Shown here: positions 1-10,131 of the stretch, piece by piece
Layout of the letters: each line of letters opens with the position of its first letter
Numbering within the stretch: position 1 is the stretch's first letter
Source: Phascolomyces articulosus
Lineage: Eukaryota > Mucoromycota > Mucoromycetes > Mucorales > Lichtheimiaceae
DNA: 64,000 nt
Direction of reading: 5' to 3'
Assembly: GCA_025677815.1 (NCBI GenBank)
Contig: JAIXMP010000015.1
Span: forward strand, 620,001-684,000
Program-made: the position numbers and the translations under genes
The notes under the pieces: model-generated
What the model was told of the DNA's origin: nothing
Database searches by the model: none
The model's input: only the letters and a program-made list of their open reading frames with translations

Positions 1-2046
1 AAATAAAAATATATTTTTATTTGGCTTATCGCACTATAATAAAAATACAACAGAGAAAAATGTGTCAATAGGCATAATCGATTATTATAACAAGGTCCGT
101 AGTTGCATAATAATTTATATTCAGAATCACTGTATAAATAATACCTTTTCTTGGTTTCAATCCAAGTTTTTTTACAATAATAATTATTTATGCACACTTT
201 TATTTAGTACCAGCAATGAAGTAGTAGCGGCATAAAAAACAACAACAACAAACACTACATCATTATGTGTAGATATATAAAGATATTTATTTTTGGGGGT
301 GGAAGAAGGGAGAGAGAACGATTCTCATAATAACAACATTGCGATCATTTTATTCATCGTGAGTGAAACACATGAAATTATTATAAAAAAAAATTCTACT
401 TTCTGCATGTTCACGTTATTGATGATTTAGAATCTGGTATTTACTTTTTGCGATAGTTCGACAGATTTGGAAAAGTAATAAAAAATAATGTTTTGTGTGT
501 GTGAATTTTTTGAGGAAGGTGTTTACAATAATAAACTTAATAACTACTAATAATATAATATAAATAACGGGATCCTATTTATACAGAACGGTATCGTGTG
601 TTGTTGTTATCTAAATTTATTCTACTTTTTTCTCTGTATAACAAACAACAAAGGTTGATCTCCTACGATCCCTATTTCCGGGAAAATATACTTATATATT
701 ATAATTACCATAATTACTTAGTATGATTACAATATTCATTGATAGGATATCCATGAAAAAAATACTTATCGATAACAATATATATATATATATATTAAAT
801 TCCAAACTTATCAATTATAGATACTAATTGATATATCAATATCACCATATAACGTTCTGTTCCTTCACACACACCCTGCCCAAGATTTAATAAAAGTCAA
901 CGATTATAATTTAAAGGATATAAGAAATCATAAAAGTGAGGTTTTTTTGTCGTTGGATAAGGAACGTTTGAGAAAGCATGACCACTTATTATAAACCGAA
1001 GCGCCGCCCATCATACTTGTATATATTGGATTTTCCCTAATTCTTCCTCCTTTACATTTTAATTATGGAAATGATAATGGGTAACCGGGTCCATTATGAC
1101 GACAAGGGTACAAAAAAGAAAAACAGCCGATCCTGAACTTTATTTTATATTTTGATCGATAATGGGTAAAAAAAAAAAAAGTAGAAATCTTTTTTAAAGG
1201 ATGGACGAGTATCCATCATTCCCAGAATAAATAAATTAAAATTATGGAAAAAATAACATTTAAACCTGCTTTTTTCTCTCTTTTTCTTTCTCATGATACT
1301 ATACATCCATATGACAAAGAAACATTTCGACTTCACTAATGCAATCACTTGTAGAAACTAAAAAAAAAAAGGAATCCTTTATTACTATGTCCTGGAGATA
1401 GATCCAACTACTAGTGCTTGCATTAGTTTAAAGACTATTTTTATAAGTAGCCCCTAGTTGAATCCAGACTTATTACTCTTTTTATTGATGCATTTGGATG
1501 GAGTACTTTGAGTCTTCTTCTTTGATGTGCATTAATCTTATAACTTATCGATAATGTCCTTCTTTTTTACACCCATCCTCCTCCCTCCCTCCCTCCCTTC
1601 CTCCCCCCAACAACAGCACTTTATCCTGCTGTGTATCCATCATCATTATCAATTCCATCACCACCTCAAAAGGATATTTGACCGAGTAAGATAGAAAGGG
1701 GCCAAAAAAATAATAATAATGAACTGATAGGGATCATCTATCACATACACATATATATATATGTGGATATCATCACGGATCATAAACGCAAATAAAAAGT
1801 TGGGAAACAAAATTTCTTTAATAAATAAATAATACAAAAAGATTGAATAAAAATAAATAAGAAAGGATCCATCACCTCGTTCATGTTATAGAGTATGTTA
1901 AAAAAAAACAACGTATCACGTTTATTATTCCATTTGGTATAGCGTCATTTTTTTGTATGTGATTTTCTGTCTTTTTTTTTTTCAGTTAAATCCTCCTATA
2001 TCAACATATATATATATATGTGGGTGGGTGTGTGAGAGAGAGAGAT
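1..2046. other. AT-rich spacer, no gene seen
   Basis: About 2 kb of AT-rich sequence with short poly-A/T and (TA)n runs and only very short open frames of low complexity. I see no conserved protein segment, tRNA or mobile-element signature on either strand. The right part is the 3' flank of the AP-1 sigma gene that ends at 2047 on the minus strand. Confidence 0.6.
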
Positions 2047-2616
2047 CTATCCAGATTTTTGTTCATTGACTTCTTGTTCTTCAAATTGATCTTGTTGTGT
2101 AATCACTCGAAGAACCGATTTTTTACTTGATTCTTGAAGTTCACCAGCAATTAAAAGTTCATCCAAGATAAAATAGGCCTATATAATATTATCATTCCCA
2201 ATGACCCATCCATACAAAAACCAACGGATCAGTAATTATGCTCATTCATCTCCAATATATACACATGTGTATATATGTATATTCGATCCTTAACAATACT
2301 CAAATCCCATTTCCAATGATCCTTTATATTCCTGGTTTTTTTTTTTTTTTTACCTTTTGAAAGTTGAAAATCAAATCCAATTCGCATACCTATATTATCA
2401 TAAATGTAGCCCTTATTAATAAACCCTATTCAAAAAAAAATTAGAGTAATATTGAAAAATAAACTTACGTTGCCAAAATAACGATCTAGTATTTCGACAT
2501 ATCGATGTATTATTTCCAATGTAATCAATTCATTATCATCTTGATTAATTCCTGCGACAAAGAACAAACTTGCGTATCTATAAATATAATCATAAATTTT
2601 GGGAAATCCTATCAGT

Positions 2617-2662
<46 letters not shown>

Positions 2663-3157
2663 ACCTAAAACAGTGTATAATATATCCGTTGCATAGATAT
2701 TTCTTTTCATTACCTTCTATACACAATCTTTTGGTCTAATAAAATATAATTTAATATCATATATATATATAAAAGAAATAGAAGAATCTCGGGTAAACTC
2801 GAGATATAAAGTCATCATCTTTAAAGTGGAATCCTAATGCTTACCTTTATATTCTAAGAAATTACACATTTTGACTCGTCGTGCTAATACTAATTGTGTG
2901 GCATCTTTGACAATCTTTGCTTTTTCTTTCGGTGGGATGGTGATGAACCATTTGGTCAATCGAACTTTACCTTGTCGACTCACTAATAATAACCAATTTA
3001 TCTATATATATATATATATATATTATAAAATGAGTATTCCATTATTTCATAATAATGGTCATTGCTTTCTCCCCTCCCTTCCCTCTCACTCCCTCTACTA
3101 TTTTCTTCTCTTGTGCTTTTATATAATATAGACACAACATTGGGTACGTACAGCCAT
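2047..3157 (-). CDS. aps1: AP-1 complex sigma subunit (clathrin adaptor small chain)
   Basis: Small (sigma) chain of the AP-1 adaptor, which sorts cargo at the trans-Golgi/endosome. Six exons on the minus strand: 3152-3157, 2845-3001, 2714-2735, 2469-2577, 2355-2390 and 2047-2178. Together they give 153 residues with consistent phases. The first exon encodes only Met-Ala. Family landmarks read directly from the translation are [55 protein letters not shown] and [27 protein letters not shown] and [13 protein letters not shown] favour AP-1 over the AP-2 or AP-3 sigma chains. All introns are GT-AG. Intron 3 (2578-2713) carries a long (TA)n run. A 5'-truncated LINE lies within roughly 50-100 bp upstream of the start codon, so the native promoter has probably been displaced. 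Length matches the family (about 150-160 residues). No gene on the same strand is close by. Confidence 0.95.
2624..2659. repeat. (TA)n microsatellite in AP-1 sigma intron
   Basis: A near-perfect TA dinucleotide run inside the intron between exons 3 and 4 of the AP-1 sigma gene. Similar (TA)n runs recur in introns and spacers across the window, for example near 3003, 33881, 36552, 40170 and 54786. Confidence 0.9.
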
Positions 3158-3209
3158 TATGCTCTTTAACAAACTCTTGCAAAAAAAAACTCGTATACTG
3201 TAGTTCTAG

Positions 3210-5255
3210 TATCAACGACCGGCTGCCAATAAATTTAAATCGCGTTTCCATAAATGGAAGGCGTTACGTTACAGACAGGCAGACACCTTGACACCAATAC
3301 TCTCCAATCTCTTTACATTATGCTGGCGATGGAGCACGACACCTATTTCATGGAGGGTAGCTCAAGTAATACCTATCCATAAAAAAGGTGCTACTAACAA
3401 GCCCGCTAATTTCCGCCCAATTAGTTTAACAAGCATCTTAAGAAAAATCATGGAACACTGCCTTCAACCAAGTATAACATCAGCCTTCCCATTAAATATT
3501 GCCCAAGGGGGTTTCCGAGAACAACGTGGCACTTTGGATCAAGCATTATGCTTACATGATATTTGTCATACCTATACTACGAAGAAACAACAAGTTACTT
3601 TAGCCTGCCTTGATATTGCTTCAGCATATGATGGAGTGGATCGTAATATAATATGGAATGCTTTACAAACCACAGATATAAATCCAACTCTAATACCTCT
3701 CTTAAAAAGTTTATTTGATAATGTTTTTATAGAAGTGCTGCACTCAAATACCGCCTCTGCCCGATTTCAACCAAGGACTGGAGTATTACAAGGATCTGTT
3801 TTATCTCCCTCTTTATATTCTATTTATATTAATTCCCTCCTCAAACTACTCCGTGGCTCTGAATCTGCATTCCTTGATCAAGCTTCACTTCAAATCCAAG
3901 TGCAAGCAATTAATTGGATTAAAATCAATAATGACCGAATCAACTGTCTATTGTATGCTGACGACGTCGTCTTAATTGCTATACCTGAACTCATGCCAAC
4001 ACTATTAGCAGCTTGTGAACAACATAGTCTTCAACTTGGCTACAAGTGGAACCCAACAAAAAGTTTTGTCCTCAACACTAGAGCACCTACCTCGTCAACA
4101 ACAAATACTCCCTCATCAATTACATCTTTCCAACTTTATAATACGCCACTACAGACCGCCGACTCGATTCGCTATCTCGGAATTCCGTTCAATCAGAAGG
4201 CTGAGATGGATACTCAATTATTGATTGAACATAATGCCAGAAAAGCTGCTTCCACACTTAATTGCCTTAATGCCTTAGGTCTTAGCCCAACTGGATTTAC
4301 AAGGCTTTTAGCAACACGTATCTATGCTCAATTCATTCGACCTCAAATGGAATATGGACTAGCCATTCAAAAAACTCAACAAAAACACACCAAACTACTA
4401 GAAAATACGCAATCATCCTGTTTCCATTGCATATATGGCAGCAACAATCAAATATCATCGACCAAAGTAATGCAGCATCTTATCAATATACCATCAATGA
4501 AGATTCGTGTTTTTATACTACAAGCAAAATTTCTCAATCGTACCAGATGGCTCCCTGAGGATACTCTTTTGTCTAGCTTATTACCAATAATTGATACGAT
4601 CAGTACTAGTAGATTCCGGCAACTTAAAAAAACAGCACTATGGAAATCACTTCCTCCCCAGACAGCTCCATATGACAACAAACAAATAAAAGCAGCCACC
4701 AAACAACTACTAAACTTAGAATTCCAAGAGACTCGTAACGGGCCAAAATCAGAACTAATAGCAGCATGCCGACCTTATCTTCTAATAGACCCAATTGTCT
4801 GGCTCCCAATGAAATATAGCCAAAGTAGTCGCCTAATACGCTGGCGCTTAGGATGGATGCCAAATGGAGGCACTTCTGCAATTTGTCGCAACTGTAATGA
4901 TAATCAACACCTATCTCGCAATCATGTTATATCTTGCTTCGATGTCCATACACTCCTTAATATACCATATGTTGTCCCTGATCCGATACCATTCGTGCTC
5001 AACTCGCTACCAAGCAAACGACCAACATCCGATTCAAAAAAACGATACTGGAAATATATTTGGCCTCGACTTACTAGACTCATGAAAGAAATTGACCGCC
5101 TATGCCATGACGATGACTTGCGAGAAAACGACTCAGATCAACCACTCAGCATCAAAAATGATTTCATAATGTGGATCGATCAACCAAATACAGATTCAGC
5201 TCACAGATCACCTTCTACTTCTCAATATACTCTTACACAACATTCTTCTGATTAA
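3210..5255 (+). CDS. LINE ORF2 fragment: reverse transcriptase plus C-terminal zinc knuckle
   Basis: A partial ORF2, open from 3210 (no ATG) to the stop at 5253-5255, about 681 residues. Reverse-transcriptase hallmarks are seen in order: QVIPIHKKG, NFRPISLTSILRKIMEH, ACLDIASAYDGVD, GVLQGSVLSPSLYSIYIN and the catalytic YADDVV (YADD codons at 3954-3965). A thumb region follows, then a C-terminal cysteine/histidine knuckle of the form C-x2-C...H-x4-C (CRNCNDNQ...HVISC). The last part, DPIPFVLNSLPSKRPTS...WPRL..L..EID, matches the small ORF at 58.7 kb, so both belong to related LINE families. The apurinic endonuclease domain that normally precedes the RT is missing. The protein is unlikely to retrotranspose by itself. 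Confidence 0.88.
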   Translation, partial: YQRPAANKFKSRFHKWKALRYRQADTLTPILSNLFTLCWRWSTTPISWRVAQVIPIHKKGATNKPANFRPISLTSILRKIMEHCLQPSITSAFPLNIAQGGFREQRGTLDQALCLHDICHTYTTKKQQVTLACLDIASAYDGVDRNIIWNALQTTDINPTLIPLLKSLFDNVFIEVLHSNTASARFQPRTGVLQGSVLSPSLYSIYINSLLKLLRGSESAFLDQASLQIQVQAINWIKINNDRINCLLYADDVVLIAIPELMPTLLAACEQHSLQLGYKWNPTKSFVLNTRAPTSSTTNTPSSITSFQLYNTPLQTADSIRYLGIPFNQKAEMDTQLLIEHNARKAASTLNCLNALGLSPTGFTRLLATRIYAQFIRPQMEYGLAIQKTQQKHTKLLENTQSSCFHCIYGSNNQISSTKVMQHLINIPSMKIRVFILQAKFLNRTRWLPEDTLLSSLLPIIDTISTSRFRQLKKTALWKSLPPQTAPYDNKQIKAATKQLLNLEFQETRNGPKSELIAACRPYLLIDPIVWLPMKYSQSSRLIRWRLGWMPNGGTSAICRNCNDNQHLSRNHVISCFDVHTLLNIPYVVPDPIPFVLNSLPSKRPTSDSKKRYWKYIWPRLTRLMKEIDRLCHDDDLRENDSDQPLSIKNDFIMWIDQPNTDSAHRSPSTSQYTLTQHSSD

Positions 5256-5590
5256 TCTTTCCCCTTTCTTTTCCTATATCTCAACTATATTAGTATCTAC
5301 ATCAACCAAAAAAAAAAAAAGCAAAACATACATATTCGTTAACCAAGTTCATTCTTTAAATATATAACAATACCCATATTCTCTTCCTTGTTTTAGCACT
5401 TTATTCCCTTCAGCTAGCATTTTACCCTTACGATAGTTCACTTTTTCTTCTTTATTCATTTTCCCCTCTATCTTATGGGTTTTTTTTCACCAGTCCTTGA
5501 GATCCGGCTTTAGCGGGTATGCGATTTGCGAAGCGCTTTTTTGAAGCCTTTATTATTTGTAATTAAATGATAAATAAAATATATTTTGAT
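3210..5590 (+). mobile_element. 5'-truncated non-LTR retrotransposon (LINE)
   Basis: The element keeps the reverse-transcriptase half of ORF2, a C-terminal zinc-knuckle region, and about 330 bp of 3' sequence rich in pyrimidines and A-runs. No endonuclease or ORF1 is visible upstream, which is the usual outcome of incomplete target-primed reverse transcription. The exact left junction is not certain. The open frame starts at 3210, about 50 bp upstream of the AP-1 sigma start codon on the other strand. The right boundary is placed where the A/T-rich tail (AAATGATAAATAAAATATA) ends. I could not find a clear target-site duplication. The ORF has no internal stop, so this copy looks younger than the relics at 18.0 and 58.7 kb. 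Confidence 0.85.
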
Positions 5591-5887
5591 CCAGACAGCC
5601 AAACCAAATCCTACTAAAGGCGCTTTTCATACTCCGTATAGAACGCCTAAAAAGGAAGGCTTAGTTCTTCATCATCAACAAAATGGAATGCTTTTGTTCA
5701 TCAATTGATTTCCTGTTTTTCATAGTGGGGTGATACGTCAAATTGTAGTGACATCACGTTTTATTTTAGCTTTACTTATAAATATTTCTCATTCACTAAA
5801 CAAATTTCCTTTTTGCTACCGCATCATTGCAATCTCGTAAGTATTTAGTCTGCACGCTAAGATTTTTTGGATGCTCTTCGTGGAGAA

Positions 5888-6150
5888 ATGCTTTGAGTTA
5901 GTAGTCCTTGAGGATGAACCTCTCTCGATACCAGCCCTTTGGAGTCGATTCAATTCTTTTGGATCATTTTGCTTTTGTCATGCTCCTCAGACATTGGGTT
6001 TTCTTCATTTTGTGCGAAAGAGATGCTTTGAGTCAGTAGTCCTTGTGGATGAACCTCTCTCGATACCAGCCATTTGGAGTCGATTCAATTTTTTTTGGAT
6101 CATTAGCTTTTGACTTGCTCCTCGGACACTGGGTTCTCTTTCGTAGAAGA
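5888..6150 (+). repeat. Tandem duplication, two copies, 135-bp period
   Basis: Copy 1 begins at ATGCTTTGAGTTAGTAGTCC (5888) and copy 2 at ATGCTTTGAGTCAGTAGTCC (6023), exactly 135 bp later. They share GATGAACCTCTCTCGATACC, TTTGGAGTCGATTCAATT and GACA(T/C)TGGGTT. Divergence is modest, mostly transitions and small indels. The block lies just downstream of the LINE. No family assigned. Confidence 0.9.
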
Positions 6151-6309
6151 GCCTCTATTCATATGGATATCTCATATTACTAACGTTTTATTTTATTTTA
6201 TTGTATTTTTTGTATGATGATTGCTTTACCTGGCTGGAATGTGATTGTTCAATTTGCCTGAGGGCGCTACATCGGTGGAAGATACTACGAAGTAGGTTGT
6301 ATTACGATG

Positions 6310-6540
6310 GCCGAACAAGGAGGACACAGTGACCACTGGCATTCATCCGGACGCCATTGTATCCACCTTGGTCCAACGTGCATTTGGGCAATCCCTTGGT
6401 TTTGGAGAAGTCAAGCTTGGCGGTGACAACACCACCAATCATTCCCTTTGCTTGGACACGCTCAAGCTCACCGTCTTGTCGCGCAACAGCGTCTTGAAGT
6501 ATGACCATCCTATTCTCACTTTTCAAGTTAATGGTAAGAA
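6310..6540 (-). other. GC-richer block, possible gene fragment of unknown identity
   Basis: The base composition here is clearly higher in G+C than the flanks, as in a coding exon. The best open frame on the minus strand is about 70 residues (LQDAVARQDGELERVQAKG...GGVVTAKLDFSKTKG). A plus-strand frame of similar length is also open, so the coding strand is undecided. I do not recognise a family. It could be an exon fragment carried in with the nearby repeats. Confidence 0.25.
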
Positions 6541-8724
6541 GGAAATATGTTGCTACAGTGTTTATGGATCATAACCATTTCACAATGCTTTGTAGGATTT
6601 CAATTAGTTTTTTATATGACACAAATGATACATAGCAGTTTCTTTACCATGACAGAAATTGGCCGCATCACCCTGCCTGAGGCATTATCCTGCCTTCACT
6701 CATTCATCACACTGAAAAATATCCGTACGTTATTGCGCATCACCCTTTTATTTTGGCATTGCTGTTACCAAGCAGATTCATCACCATCTGTCGTTGCACC
6801 TGCCAGCACGCCATCCCCCACATCCCCCAAAGTTGCATATCCAATCGACACCTCAACATTTTCTCCCTCTGTAAATCCCCATACCACACAATTATTCCAG
6901 ATGATTAACAATACCACCTCGAAGTATCTGACTGTAGCACCCAATATAAATAAAATTCATGCTATCAAATATATTTTTACGACTAAAAGTATTTGGACAA
7001 AGTGACCAAATAAAAAAAAACCGACTTAGCATGACTTAAATTTATGCCTTGCACCGTAAAAAAAAAAGTTGGCGACACTTTTGGCGACAGTTGGCGACAG
7101 TTGAATTATATCTATATATAAACTATGTTGTTCAGGGCAATTCCATTGACTATAAGCTGGATACTCTTACTACCTATGTCTTGGATTTCAATACAAATTT
7201 AGATATATATAAACATACCATGTGTAAAGGTTGTAAGGATAGAAGGTGCTATTTTTTTTTCTTCTCCACTTCTTGTACTTGCTAACATGCACTGATTAAG
7301 CCATAATCTTACGTCTATTGTAACTTGACAATTTCCAGTCAACACTTTACGTATCATAGATAGAATCAACCATTAGTTTGATAAACCTATCCTTCCAATT
7401 GACTGACAACAACAACAAAAAAATCATTAAAATCCATCTTTTTCATGTAAACTTTTGCGCATAAAAAAAACGAAAATTTCAGAGCTACAGATTTTCTTAA
7501 TGGAAAACATTTAACATTTATTTCAACATAAAAGGCGTACTACTTATTCCATCCTTAGTAGTAGTAATGGAGTGACTTTTATATCATCCTATATATAGAG
7601 GGTTTCTTATAAATAATAATATACAAATATCAATCACAAGGAAACAGAAATAACGAAAAAGAATTCTTCTATCCTTTTTTTTTCTCTGGTACTTACTATT
7701 GCATCATTTTTTATTATTGAAAAATAATTACAGTAAATGTCTGAAAAGTATGATTTAAAAATGAATGTGACGAGTCTGTCGCGATCTTACTTAGAAATGA
7801 CTCTATTTTCTGTAAAAAAACAAGTTTTGCCCATTACCAGAATAGTTTCATTCGAACAGTCTTTTTTTTTAAGCGTGGAACTTATAATAATAGATATAAC
7901 AATAAAATATATGAGGTTTAAAAAAGAGAGAACGCACGCAACTATTGGTATTTGTGTGTTCAGGATGCCATTTTTAAGAATATCGGTTTGAATTATAAGT
8001 AATTCTGTGTTATAAGGGAGAAGGAGTGTGAACCGCGCACCTCAGAAGAAGAAAATAAGCGACCAACAGCTCAATAAATAAACCCTATTGCCGAATAGAA
8101 ATCCTACTGACAAGATGGTGAAGCGAAGAACAATATTAATAGATTGTTATTACGAAAGAAAAGCTCGAAGCACACGGTATTGTCATGGGAGAAGAGAATA
8201 ACAAATTGATTATTATGAAGATGTTTCTATATAATATATGGACAACGAATATACTACGATTTTTAAATAAAATGTAAAATGTAATAAGTATCTAGTAATT
8301 TATATAATGTGCTTTGAATATCCTCACTGAAATAGTATCATTCAATCATTATTAAAAGAGAATAGTGAACCAAAAACTTTCATCCATAGACAGGTAAAAA
8401 AAAAAAACCACAAAGTCACGATAATGGTAGGATGAAGTAAATTTAATATCATATCTGAATAATTATTACATCATTTATGTGCCCAAGCATTAAGCCTATC
8501 CACGAACATCACGCAAAAAAATTTGTTTATTTATTAATCTCTTTATCATGGTAATAATAATAGCAACTATCCATCCATTTCTTTTTCTCATTCATTCTTT
8601 TTTCACTCAATGCCATTGGTTACTTTGATATATTGGGATTTTTTTTATTATTTACATACTATAACATAAAATTCAATGCACATAGTTAAAAATTTTGGAA
8701 TTGAGGGTGGTAATAAAAAAAAAT

Positions 8725-10131
8725 TTAAGACCAAAGAGGTAATTCAAAACCATAAGAATCGGGGTTATTGAAACGAAGACCCAATTCAAGTTTAGCAATA
8801 GCAGCCAATTCTTCTTGACCCAAAGTGAAAGAAAAGATATCCAAGTTAGACTTGGTACGTTCAACATTCATACTCTTGGGGATGACGGCAACATTACGTT
8901 CCAAAGACCAACGCAACAAGACTTGAGCAGGGGTCTTACCATGCTTTTCAGCAATTTCCTTAATGACGGGATGACCAAGCAAAGGTTCAGCAGTCTTACC
9001 ATCATCAGTCAATTGAACAAAAGAAGCAGGACCAAAGGAACTATAGGCAGTGACTTGAAGACCTTGCTTTTGAACCCATTCGACAAGACGCTTTTGTTGG
9101 AGGTAAGGGTGAAGTTCAACTAATTATATTCCGGGAGAAAATGATTAAAAAATAACTCCGTGGTGGGTGGTACAATACCAAAATAATATTCCATCTTTTT
9201 TTAAAATATTTACCTTGCAAGACAGCAGGCTTAATGTTAGCATAAGTCAACAAATCCAAGATAAGTTGGACGTTAAAGTTAGAGATACCAATGTTTTTGG
9301 CATCACCAGATTCGGCAATCTTTTCCATTTCACGCCACAATTCGTGCATAGGGGCACGTTCGAATTCGATTTCGGTGGCAGCAGGTTGGTACCAGCCAGG
9401 GGGATAGGCAGTTTCAATAGTAACGTGCTTAAGAGGAACAGGGACTATATGGTTTAGTAGAGAAGAGAAAATGAGTATCTTTTTTTTTGTCTATCCCTCA
9501 TTATTCCATTTTTTATTATATAGTATGGATAGAAAATACAAGGGCTGTATATTAAAAAAAAAACTTACAGTGAATAAGATATAAATCGACATAGCTCAAA
9601 CCAAGATCCTTAAGTTGCTTTTCAAAAGTAGGGCGGACATTTTCCTTGGAGTGGAAAGTATTCCAGAGCTTGGTGACAACTATTTGAATAATTCATCCCC
9701 AGTCAAACAAACAGCGATAAAATAGGACACGTAAGTCTCATTATCATTATCATCCCTCCCCCTCTCTCTGCTCCAAATAAACAAATCACCTCTCCTGTTC
9801 CTGCCTTTCAAAAATATGATACATACCGAAAAGTTCTTCACGCTTGACAATACCCTCATTGATGGCCTTGTTGATACCACGACCCACTTCAACTTCGTTA
9901 CCATAATCACCGGCACCATCAATCAATCTTTTTTAAGAAAAAATAATATATCAGCATACCAATTGATATATTGTATTTGTACGAAAAAAAAAAGAGAGAG
10001 ATTTACCTGACACCAGCCTTGATGGCATTGTAAATAGTATCTTCAGCATCTTGAGGATCGACCTTCCAGCAGCCGAAACCAACAAGGGGCATCTTATCAC
10101 CAGTACGGTTCAAAACAAGGTGTTGGGTCAT
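8725..10131 (-). CDS. Aldo-keto reductase, D-xylose reductase type (AKR2-like)
   Basis: NAD(P)H-dependent reductase of sugars and aldehydes, probably cytosolic; xylose to xylitol is the family reaction. Five exons on the minus strand: 10007-10131, 9827-9927, 9569-9679, 9214-9444 and 8725-9119. They give 320 residues, the usual length. The catalytic tetrad is visible: Asp45 and Tyr50 in [11 protein letters not shown], Lys79 in VTKLW and His112 in LYLIHFP. Other family signatures are VELHPYLQQ, the cofactor-binding IPKS motif (NADP(H) phosphate contact in AKRs) and the C-terminal [10 protein letters not shown], which is typical of xylose reductases. N-terminal GFGCWKVDP is also characteristic. 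All introns are short GT-AG. The substrate is inferred from family resemblance; glycerol or other aldehydes cannot be excluded. The divergently oriented aldehyde dehydrogenase 2.7 kb away could act on related carbonyls, but the spacing does not suggest co-regulation. Confidence 0.93.

Larger units (their letters stand above)
5591..8724. other. Spacer with LINE-flank debris and unclassified remnants
   Basis: No gene I can support. It contains the 135-bp tandem duplication at 5888-6150 and a locally GC-richer block at 6310-6540. Next is a low-confidence open frame at 6547-7005 whose second half is Ser/Thr/Pro-rich. Three closely spaced copies of TTGGCGACA lie at 7069-7102. From about 7100 to 8700 there is only AT-rich sequence. 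The open frames there are short, of biased composition, and match nothing I recognise. Confidence 0.5.

Noticed and set aside
6547..7005. 152-codon plus-strand frame as a gene
   Set aside because: The first half is hydrophobic without pattern and the second half is Ser/Thr/Pro-rich low complexity. No start context, no homologous motif, and the 3' end runs into AT-rich noise.
7069..7102. Three copies of TTGGCGACA in a row, CRISPR-like at first glance
   Set aside because: Only three short copies with 1-3 bp between them; no spacers, no cas genes, and a eukaryotic context. A trivial micro-repeat.
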